NCBI RefSeq assembly: GCF_002115805.1
Contig: NZ_JFKC01000007.1
Span: forward strand, 1-64,000
DNA from: Marivita geojedonensis
Lineage (GTDB): Bacteria; Pseudomonadota; Alphaproteobacteria; Rhodobacterales; Rhodobacteraceae
Length of the DNA stretch: 64,000 bases
Direction of reading: 5' to 3'
The position numbers and the translations under genes were made by a program. This document shows, piece after piece, positions 45,060-51,371 of the stretch. The stretch's first letter is position 1; every line of letters starts with the position of its first letter. The notes beneath the pieces are model-generated. The model saw nothing but the letters and a program-made list of their open reading frames with translations. It searched no databases and was not told the DNA's origin.

Positions 45060-46637
45060 TCAGTAGCCGATGGCGCAGCCGTCCTTGCGGGGGTCGGATG
45101 CGCCTTCGAGTACGCCGTGTTCGTGGATCAGGATCGCCTGCGCGCCACCGATGGCCACATCGGGCGTTTCCACCTCGTGGCCCAACTCCACCAGTTGCGC
45201 CCGCACCGCGTCGGAATAGCCGCGTTCCACCATCAGCTTGCCGTTCTCGGCAAAACAGCGCGGCGCATCCAGCGCCGCCTGAGGATCGAGCCCGAAATCC
45301 GTCACATTGGTGACGGCCCGCGCGTGACCGCATGACTGGTACTGCCCGCCCATCACCCCGAACGGCATGGATACACGCCCGGCATCCCGGAGCATGCCCG
45401 GAATGATCGTGTGCATCGGACGCTTTCCGCCGCCGTATTCGTTGGCGTGCCCTTCCTGAAGCGTGAATCCTGCACCTCGGTTCTGGAGCAGGACGCCGAA
45501 TTTCTCGGATGCGATGCCGGATCCGAAGCTGTGGAAGATCGAATAGATCAGCGACACCGCCATACGGTCTTTGTCCACCACGGTGATATAGATCGTGTCC
45601 TTGTGCACCGCCTCGCTGAGCGCGGCAGGGCCAGTCATGGCCCGCTTCGGATCGATGAGAGTCGCCAGTTGCCGTGCCGTGTCCATCGACAGCATGTGAT
45701 CCAGCTTGGTCATGTGCGCCGGATCCGCAACGAACCGGTTGCGGGCATTATAGGCCAGCTTGGTGGCTTCCGCTTCGATATGGGCACGCTCCGCTCCGAA
45801 CGGATCGAGCGAGGCAAGATCGAACTGAGACAGAATGTTGAGCAGCAGGATCGCCGTGGCCCCCTGCCCGTTGGGCGGATGCTCAAGCAGCTCGCGCCCC
45901 TGATAGGTCCCGCTGATCGGTGCGCCGATCGTGGTCTGGGTGGCCGCGAAATCCGCTTCGGTGTGCACACCGCCCAGAGCATTCAGCGCGGCCAGGATAT
46001 CTTCGGCCACTTCGCCCTTGTAGTACCCGTCACGCCCCTCTTTTGCGACCCGTTTCAGGACCTCGGCATTGCCCGGCAGACGGAACAGATCACCACGACG
46101 GGGCGCGGCACCGTGCATCAGATAATGGCTGCGCGCATGTCCCTGCAGCAGGTCCGCGTTTTTCGCCCAATCCCACGACACACGATCCGCCACCGGCAGT
46201 CCGTTTTCCATGTAGCCGATCGCCGGGGCGAGACTGTCGGCAATGCCAAGACGCCCCCACTGTTCGGACATGGTGCAAAACGCGTCGATGGCACCGGGTA
46301 TGGTGACCGCTTCCGGACCGTAGAGAGGAACGGTTGTTTCTCCGCGGTCCCGCAGGTCATCGGCCCTGGCCGTCGCTGGAGCGCGGCCCGACCCGTTGAC
46401 CGCGATCACCTCGTCTCCTCCGGCGGGAGAGATCAGCGCAAAGCAATCGCCACCGATCCCGGTCATCGCCGGTTCCGCCTGTCCAAGGATCACCGCACCG
46501 GCAATTGCCGCATCCACAGCGTTGCCACCGCGCTTGAGAATATCGATGGCCGCTTCGGCTGCCAGCGGATGCGACGTGGCACACATGCCATTGGTTGCCA
46601 TGACCGCCGACCGGCCCGGCATCTGGAAATCGCGCAT
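45060..46637 (-). CDS. Gamma-glutamyltransferase family protein (Ntn hydrolase)
   Basis: A 525-residue protein of the GGT family. The autocatalytic Thr that starts the small subunit is in KDTIYITVVDKDRMAVS; typical GGTs have TTHxSVVD, so this one belongs to the variant subgroup in which His and one Thr are replaced. N-terminal part: ATSHPLAAEAAIDILKRGGNAVDAAIA. No signal peptide is visible, unlike periplasmic E. coli GGT, so it may be cytoplasmic. Activity may be hydrolysis of gamma-glutamyl or acyl amides; acylase-like roles are possible. It converges with gshA, but the shared glutathione theme may be coincidental. Confidence 0.85.
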   Translation of the reverse strand: MRDFQMPGRSAVMATNGMCATSHPLAAEAAIDILKRGGNAVDAAIAGAVILGQAEPAMTGIGGDCFALISPAGGDEVIAVNGSGRAPATARADDLRDRGETTVPLYGPEAVTIPGAIDAFCTMSEQWGRLGIADSLAPAIGYMENGLPVADRVSWDWAKNADLLQGHARSHYLMHGAAPRRGDLFRLPGNAEVLKRVAKEGRDGYYKGEVAEDILAALNALGGVHTEADFAATQTTIGAPISGTYQGRELLEHPPNGQGATAILLLNILSQFDLASLDPFGAERAHIEAEATKLAYNARNRFVADPAHMTKLDHMLSMDTARQLATLIDPKRAMTGPAALSEAVHKDTIYITVVDKDRMAVSLIYSIFHSFGSGIASEKFGVLLQNRGAGFTLQEGHANEYGGGKRPMHTIIPGMLRDAGRVSMPFGVMGGQYQSCGHARAVTNVTDFGLDPQAALDAPRCFAENGKLMVERGYSDAVRAQLVELGHEVETPDVAIGGAQAILIHEHGVLEGASDPRKDGCAIGY

Positions 46638-46952
46638 AGAACTGTCCCCCCTCTGTTGCGGCTCAAAATAGGCACACGCGGGGTCAGGTCAATTGGTTCA
46701 TTCTGGGAAAGGTAGTACCTCGACGCCGTACACTGGGTGGGGGCTGTTGATGGCACGGCGCCGAGGTGAAGCTTGTTGCAGCTACCCCTCTGTTTTGCCC
46801 TTAAACCGCGTCGAAATTTCGGAGCGAATATGACCTTTGTGAGACATTGTTCCCGATCATGGGAAAAGCGCACCCTTATGACAGGTTATTGGCGCTAAAA
46901 CGTGGATAATTCGAATAAAACTTGAACCGACGGTCGCTGGTGATCCGTCTGC
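46638..46952. other. 315-nt region without a supported gene (promoter of the gamma-glutamyltransferase gene)
   Basis: This stretch upstream of the gamma-glutamyltransferase gene and downstream of the STAS/kinase pair was read on both strands. I found no tRNA cloverleaf, no convincing small ORF, no strong palindrome and no terminator. It presumably holds the promoter of the minus-strand gene. Confidence 0.5.
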
Positions 46953-47408
46953 TCAATCCTCGAATCGGAGGGTCAGCCGATTCTGATCCGCATACCGCCG
47001 GTAGCAAACCCCGGAAGCCAGTTGCCCGATCAGGAACCAGCCATATCCACCCTCAGCCAATTGTCCCGGATCAGGTGCATGGGCAATTGGTATTGAAAGG
47101 TCCGGAAGGGGTCGTCCCCAATCCGTCATGCGGATTTCCAGACCCCAGGCGCAGCGCTTGACCGCGACTGCAACCGCGCCCAGGCGCAGGTTGCGGCAGG
47201 CGTGCTCCGCCACGTTGTTCAATGCCTCGGCAAGTGTGATCTGGACCCTGCCGCGCATCGCGGGATCGACACTACCCTGAAGAGCATTGTCCACCCTGTT
47301 CAGAATCTCGGGCGTGACAACATCAAGTGCAGGCAGACAGAGCGCGAGCGCCACAACAGCTGCGGTGTCACCCCTGTCCGCCGACACCGGGCTGATCCGC
47401 CGTCTCAT
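46953..47408 (-). CDS. RsbW/SpoIIAB-like serine kinase (HATPase anti-sigma type)
   Basis: A 151-residue GHKL ATPase. The N-box is EALNNVAEHA, the G1 region is DWGRPLPD, and the G2 glycine-rich loop is EGGYGWFLI. Such small HATPase_c proteins without a histidine-kinase dimerisation domain act as protein serine kinases that phosphorylate a STAS partner and bind a target such as a sigma factor. Its start overlaps the STAS gene by 41 nucleotides, so translation is coupled and the two are surely partners. No sigma factor gene lies nearby; the switch may control another process. Confidence 0.85.
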   Translation of the reverse strand: MRRRISPVSADRGDTAAVVALALCLPALDVVTPEILNRVDNALQGSVDPAMRGRVQITLAEALNNVAEHACRNLRLGAVAVAVKRCAWGLEIRMTDWGRPLPDLSIPIAHAPDPGQLAEGGYGWFLIGQLASGVCYRRYADQNRLTLRFED

Positions 47409-47706
47409 GGATGGTAAAGATCGTTTCCATCCGCGTCAGGCGGAATACCTTTTCGACAATCGGTTGCAGCGCAGCCAGTTCCAGCGTCTGACCCGGAAGC
47501 AACTGCTTCATCGATGCCACCACAGCGCCAAGCCCACTTGAATCGATGAAATCGACCTGTTCGAGATCGAGGATGAACACCCCACTGCCCCGCGATGTCA
47601 GACTGCGCATGTTTTCCTTGAACTGAAGGGCTGTTGGCGCATCGATGCGCGACGCGTTCACCCGGACAATGGTCGCTGCAGGGGTCGTTTCGACAGTCAG
47701 TTCCAT
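47368..47706 (-). CDS. STAS-domain anti-sigma factor antagonist (RsbV/SpoIIAA-like)
   Basis: A 112-residue single STAS domain. The phosphorylatable serine is in FIDSSGLGAVV. When unphosphorylated, such a protein binds the cognate kinase and frees its target; phosphorylation switches this off. It is first in the two-gene unit and overlaps the kinase gene by 41 nt. The start has a GAGG-type site (GAGGCCCC). A phosphatase (PP2C/RsbU type) must be elsewhere. The target, possibly a sigma factor, motility or polysaccharide function, is not shown by the sequence. Confidence 0.88.
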   Translation of the reverse strand: MELTVETTPAATIVRVNASRIDAPTALQFKENMRSLTSRGSGVFILDLEQVDFIDSSGLGAVVASMKQLLPGQTLELAALQPIVEKVFRLTRMETIFTIHETADQPGVGGQG

Positions 47707-47800
47707 GGGGCCTCAAGACGTTGTTCCTGCGTGCACCCTAGACGCCAATCCTTACCATCCGGTATGCAGAGCCCAGACAACAAACACGGGAGTGTCGCAC

Positions 47801-48964
47801 ATGGGCGATGTGGTGATCACGGGTGCTGCGCGCACCGCGATGGGTGGTTTTCAGGGCGCGTTTTCCGAGGTCACAGCCGCCGATCTGGGCGGCACTGCGA
47901 TCCGCGCGGCCCTGGATCAGGCAGGCACGCCTTCAGTCGATGAGCTGCTCATGGGGTGTGTCCTGCCGGCGGGTCAGGGACAGGCCCCGGCGCGGCAGAC
48001 AGGCTTTGCCGCCGGTCTGGGCGAAGAGGTGCCGGCGACCACGCTCAACAAGATGTGCGGGTCCGGCATGAAAGCCGCGATGATGGCGTTCGACGCCATC
48101 GCCCTTGGTCGGGCGACCACCATCGTTGCAGGCGGCATGGAGTCGATGACCAACGCGCCTTACCTGCTGCCAAAGATGCGCGGCGGCGCGCGGATCGGGC
48201 ACAGTCAGGTGATTGACCACATGTTCCTCGACGGGCTGGAAGACGCCTATGACAAAGGCCGCCTCATGGGCACCTTCGCCGAGGATTGCGCCGAGGCGTT
48301 CCAATTCACCCGCGAGGCACAGGACGACTACGCGCTGCGGTCACTGTCCAACGCGCTCGACGCACAGAAATCCGGGGCGTTCGAACACGAGATAACCCCG
48401 GTGACCATCGCGACCCGAAAGGGCGAGGTGACGGTCACCGAAGATGAACAGCCCGGCAATGCCAGACCGGAAAAAATCCCGACGCTGAAACCGGCGTTCC
48501 GCAAGGACGGTACGGTGACACCGGCCAACAGTTCGTCGATCTCGGACGGTGCCGCGGCGCTGGTGCTGACAACGGCAGAGGCTGCGGGTGACTCAGCGCG
48601 CGCCCGTATCGTCGGGCACGCAAGCCATGCACAGGCGCCCGGCCTCTTTACCACCGCGCCGGTGCCTGCCGCGCAGAAACTGCTGGCGCAGATCAGATGG
48701 AGCAAGGACGACGTCGATCTCTGGGAGGTAAACGAAGCCTTCGCCGTCGTGCCGATGGCCTTCATGCACGAAATGGGGCTGAGCCGCGACATCGTGAATG
48801 TGAACGGCGGGGCATGCGCCCTGGGTCATCCGATTGGCGCATCCGGCGCCCGGATCATGGTGACACTGCTCAACGCGCTTGAAAAGCGCGGGCTCAAACG
48901 CGGTGTGGCAGCCATCTGCATCGGCGGCGGAGAAGGCACAGCCATCGCGATTGAACGGCTCTGA
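47801..48964 (+). CDS. Acetyl-CoA acetyltransferase / thiolase family protein
   Basis: A 387-residue thiolase. Three catalytic blocks are present: Cys86 in NKMCGSGMKA, His in GGACALGHPIGASGARI, and Cys in CIGGGEGTAIAIE. The NEAFA motif lies between. It catalyses acetoacetyl-CoA formation or cleavage, in PHB precursor synthesis, beta-oxidation or ketone use. I chose ATG at 47801 with a GGGAG nine nucleotides upstream; a longer frame has no support. It is divergent from the STAS gene (94-nt gap), and a GC-rich intergenic repeat follows its stop. Confidence 0.94.
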   Translation: MGDVVITGAARTAMGGFQGAFSEVTAADLGGTAIRAALDQAGTPSVDELLMGCVLPAGQGQAPARQTGFAAGLGEEVPATTLNKMCGSGMKAAMMAFDAIALGRATTIVAGGMESMTNAPYLLPKMRGGARIGHSQVIDHMFLDGLEDAYDKGRLMGTFAEDCAEAFQFTREAQDDYALRSLSNALDAQKSGAFEHEITPVTIATRKGEVTVTEDEQPGNARPEKIPTLKPAFRKDGTVTPANSSSISDGAAALVLTTAEAAGDSARARIVGHASHAQAPGLFTTAPVPAAQKLLAQIRWSKDDVDLWEVNEAFAVVPMAFMHEMGLSRDIVNVNGGACALGHPIGASGARIMVTLLNALEKRGLKRGVAAICIGGGEGTAIAIERL

Positions 48965-49034
48965 TCTTCTCTGTTTTTCAAATACCTCGGGGTTGAGGCC
49001 GCAGGCCGAGGGGGCAGCGCCCCCTTCCCCACAT
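48965..49034. repeat. Intergenic repeat with TTTTTCAAATA box and GGGGGC-AGC-GCCCCC hairpin
   Basis: After the thiolase stop comes a T-rich TTTTTCAAATACCTCGG segment, then a GC-rich part with the hairpin GGGGGC / GCCCCC (49010-49015, 49019-49024). The T-rich part resembles copies at 54748 and 58106 (inverted). I believe this type of element recurs widely in Rhodobacteraceae, from memory only. The hairpin may act as a terminator of the thiolase gene. Confidence 0.55.
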
Positions 49035-49050
49035 TGCCAAGGGCACAGAC

Positions 49051-49509
49051 ATGACGATCGACTATCCGACCCTCGCCAGGACTATTGCCGCATTGACGGA
49101 AGGCGAAACCGATACCGTCAGCCTGATGGCCACGGTGACCTGCGAAGTGCATCACGCCGACGAGCGCTTTGACTGGACCGGCTTCTACCGCGTCGCCGGG
49201 CCTGATCTGCTCAAGATCGGACCGTATCAGGGCGGGCACGGTTGCCTGACCATCCCATTCGCTCGCGGCGTGTGCGGCGCGGCGGCCCGCACCGGAGAGG
49301 TCCAGCTTGTGCCGGATGTTGACGCCTTCCCCGGCCATATCGCCTGCGCGTCCTCGACCCGGTCGGAACTGGTGCTTCCGGTCTGGAATGGCAAAGGACG
49401 CCTGCTGGGTGTGTTCGACATCGACAGCGATCAACCGGACGCGTTTACTCAAGAGGACGCCGATGCGCTTGCAGGTATTCTCAAGACGACCTTCGCGGCG
49501 GTGTTGTGA
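49051..49509 (+). CDS. msrC: Free methionine-(R)-sulfoxide reductase (MsrC/fRMsr, GAF fold)
   Basis: A 152-residue GAF-domain enzyme. The three catalytic-cycle cysteines fit the family: GGHGCLTIPFARGVCGAAA supplies two, and GHIACASSTRSELVLPV the reactive third. It reduces free Met-R-O in the cytoplasm. Its start at 49051 is plain ATG with weak ribosome site (AAGGGCACAGAC). It lies after the thiolase and its repeat, and converges with the 24-residue peptide gene. It complements MsrPQ at the left end of the window. Confidence 0.9.
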   Translation: MTIDYPTLARTIAALTEGETDTVSLMATVTCEVHHADERFDWTGFYRVAGPDLLKIGPYQGGHGCLTIPFARGVCGAAARTGEVQLVPDVDAFPGHIACASSTRSELVLPVWNGKGRLLGVFDIDSDQPDAFTQEDADALAGILKTTFAAVL

Positions 49510-49511
49510 TC

Positions 49512-49586
49512 TCAGGCGAGGCCGATGAAGGACAGGATCGCAAGTACGATCACGATCAGGCCGACAAGATAGATAATACGGTTCAT
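49512..49586 (-). CDS. 24-residue single-span membrane peptide
   Basis: The reading frame starts ATG at 49586 and ends TGA at 49512. The peptide begins MNRIIYLVGL and ends FIGLA; almost the whole chain is one hydrophobic helix with a single Arg near the N-terminus. GAGGA about eight nucleotides before the ATG is a good ribosome site, and codon use is normal for the window. I recall near-identical tiny proteins in other Roseobacter genomes, so it is probably a real conserved membrane microprotein. Function unknown. It is divergent from the XRE regulator, 171 nt away. Confidence 0.7.
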   Translation of the reverse strand: MNRIIYLVGLIVIVLAILSFIGLA

Positions 49587-49686
49587 GGGGTGGTCCTCGA
49601 CATCAGTTGGCTACCTCACAAACCATCGATCATCGGATTTCGTGCCAGGCGCTCGAATTCAGATGATTTGGGGACCGGGTCGCCAA

Positions 49687-49713
49687 GATGAAAATTTCTT
49701 TTGAATTTTCATC
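49687..49713. promoter_or_regulatory. Operator candidate 1 upstream of the XRE-cupin gene
   Basis: Perfect 10-bp arms GATGAAAATT / AATTTTCATC with a 7-nt spacer. Its centre is 36 bp from that of the second palindrome, and the two share ATGAAA(A)TT-type half-sites. It lies 44-71 nt before the regulator's start. Confidence 0.6.
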
Positions 49714-49721
49714 AAACCGTG

Positions 49722-49750
49722 CCATGAAATTCTGGACGGAAATTTCATGG
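49722..49750. promoter_or_regulatory. Operator candidate 2 upstream of the XRE-cupin gene
   Basis: Perfect 10-bp arms CCATGAAATT / AATTTCATGG with a 9-nt spacer, ending seven nucleotides before the GTG start. Binding here would block transcription or translation, suggesting autoregulation. Confidence 0.6.
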
Positions 49751-49757
49751 GCGAGTC

Positions 49758-50330
49758 GTGCAGCACGATCCGGTTCTTCACAGCAAGACACTTGGCGCGG
49801 ACCTTCGGGCGCTGCGCAAGGCGCGTGGGCTGACATTGCAGGACATTGCAGACCGTCTTGGACGCTCGGTCGGCTGGGTCAGCCAGATCGAACGCGATCT
49901 GTCGGAGCCGTCGATCACCGATCTGCGCCATATCGCCAAGCTGTTCGACGTTCCCGTATCGCTGCTGTTCGGCACCCCGCAGGCAGCCGCCGAAGAGGCG
50001 GGATACGTTGTTCGGGCCGGTGCGCGGCGCCCCATAGGCAGCGGCGACTCGGGGCTGGTCGAAGAACTCTTGTCACCGGATCTCTCGGATGATTTCGAAG
50101 TGGTGCATTCCACGTTTCAGCCGCACAGCCGCATCGGTGAAGTGGTCACCCGCCCGACACAGGAAGTGGGCTATCTTCTGTCCGGAAAGCTCGACCTCAT
50201 CATCAGCGACAGACGGTTCACTCTGACACCGGGCGACAGTTTCCGGATCAAGGCCGAACCGTTTGAATGGATCAACCCTTATGATGACCCCGCCGTTGCG
50301 ATCTGGGTCATCGCCCCGCCGGTGTATTGA
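49758..50330 (+). CDS. XRE-family regulator with C-terminal cupin domain
   Basis: A 190-residue regulator: HTH_3 domain (about residues 12-68; LRALRKARGLTLQDIADRLG and VGWVSQIERDLSEPSI), then a cupin_2 sensor (115-185; EVGYLLSGKLDLIISDRRFTLTPGDSF). PuuR-like proteins of this layout control polyamine, amino-acid or amine catabolism and sense a small ligand in the cupin. The start is GTG at 49758. It heads a tight set: GFA-like (1-nt overlap), LysE exporter (3-nt gap), FAD-GcvT demethylase (10-nt gap), homocysteine methyltransferase (4-nt overlap). It probably regulates itself and this operon through the two palindromes in front of it. Confidence 0.88.
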   Translation: MQHDPVLHSKTLGADLRALRKARGLTLQDIADRLGRSVGWVSQIERDLSEPSITDLRHIAKLFDVPVSLLFGTPQAAAEEAGYVVRAGARRPIGSGDSGLVEELLSPDLSDDFEVVHSTFQPHSRIGEVVTRPTQEVGYLLSGKLDLIISDRRFTLTPGDSFRIKAEPFEWINPYDDPAVAIWVIAPPVY

Positions 50331-50734
50331 TGAGCGACGCCCTCCCCTCCGCCCCGGTCTCCCTGACAGGCAGCTGCCTCTGCGGTGCAGTGACCTATAC
50401 CGCGCACGGCGAGGCCGGCGCTCCGGCGGCCTGTCATTGCTCCCAGTGCCGCAAGCAGTCAGGCCATGTCTGGGCGTCGTCTTACGTACCGGACGGCACG
50501 CTTGAGATCCGGGGCGAGGTACGGTGGTACCAGTCGTCCGAGAAAGCCCGGCGCGGGTTCTGCCCGACCTGCGGATCGGCGCTCTTCTGGGAGCATGAGG
50601 ACGATCCGTTCATCTGTTTTTCCACCGGTTCCATTGACGGGCCCACCGCGTTGGCCCTGCGCGGGCATATCCACACCAAGTCCAAGGGGGATTACTACGA
50701 GATCAACCCCGCCGACCCGCAGCGCGAGGACTGA
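50330..50734 (+). CDS. GFA-family zinc protein (glutathione-dependent formaldehyde-activating enzyme-like)
   Basis: A 134-residue Mss4-like fold protein. Zinc cysteines are in GSCLCGAVTYT, CHCSQCRKQSG and GFCPTCGSALFW. The prototype Gfa was reported to speed S-hydroxymethyl-glutathione formation, though that activity is debated and many homologues have other roles. Its position between an XRE regulator and an oxidative demethylase that can release formaldehyde fits formaldehyde handling. The ATG shares one base with the regulator stop (TGATG). Confidence 0.85.
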   Translation: MSDALPSAPVSLTGSCLCGAVTYTAHGEAGAPAACHCSQCRKQSGHVWASSYVPDGTLEIRGEVRWYQSSEKARRGFCPTCGSALFWEHEDDPFICFSTGSIDGPTALALRGHIHTKSKGDYYEINPADPQRED

Positions 50735-50737
50735 CCC

Positions 50738-51361
50738 ATGCTTGATGTGGCGCTTTCGATCCCGATCTGGACCTATGTCACCTTCATGGGGGCTGCTCTG
50801 ATCCTCTATATCACGCCGGGTGCGGACATGATGTTCACGCTGGCCAGTGGAATGCGCGGCGGCGCGCGGTCCGGCATTGCGGCAGCGGCCGGCATCGGTC
50901 TGGGAGTGATGGGCCATGTGGTGATCGCGGCGGCGGGTCTGGCCGTTCTGCTGATCACCTATCCCATTGCCTATGACGCGCTGCGCTATGCCGGTGCGGC
51001 CTACCTGCTTTGGCTGGCCTACCACACATGGACGGACACGTCCGATCCTGCCCGCCGCGAAGGGCGCAGCGATACCTGGCGGGCGTTCCGGCGGGGGTTT
51101 CTGACCAACATCCTGAACCCGAAGGTGGGCCTGTTCGTACTCGCCTTCCTGCCGCAATTCGCCAACCCCGATATCGGGCCCGTCTGGCAGCAAATCCTGA
51201 TCCTCGGCACACTTCTCGCGGTTGGAGAACTGGCAACCTACTGCGTGCTCGGCGGCTTTGCCGGGATGGCAGCAGCACGCATCCAGCGCGCGTCGGGTTG
51301 GATTAAAAAACTTTCTGCAATTGTCTTTGGCGGGCTCGCGCTGCGCCTGGCCTGGAACTGA
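50738..51361 (+). CDS. LysE/RhtB-family amino-acid exporter
   Basis: A 207-residue membrane protein with about six helices. LysE signature: ILYITPGADMMFTLASGMRGGARSG near the N-terminus and FRRGFLTNILNPKVGLFVLAFLPQF in the middle. It exports amino acids or related small amines. It lies three nucleotides after the GFA stop with GAGGA upstream, and ten nucleotides before the demethylase, so it is part of that operon. A role in exporting an amino acid or methylated intermediate that builds up during demethylation is likely but unproved. Confidence 0.9.
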   Translation: MLDVALSIPIWTYVTFMGAALILYITPGADMMFTLASGMRGGARSGIAAAAGIGLGVMGHVVIAAAGLAVLLITYPIAYDALRYAGAAYLLWLAYHTWTDTSDPARREGRSDTWRAFRRGFLTNILNPKVGLFVLAFLPQFANPDIGPVWQQILILGTLLAVGELATYCVLGGFAGMAAARIQRASGWIKKLSAIVFGGLALRLAWN

Positions 51362-51371
51362 GGAGACCTCA

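Noticed and set aside
46638-46952. Possible tRNA or small RNA in the gap before the gamma-glutamyltransferase gene
   Set aside because: A GGTTCA stretch was looked at, but no acceptor, D or anticodon stem can be drawn around it.
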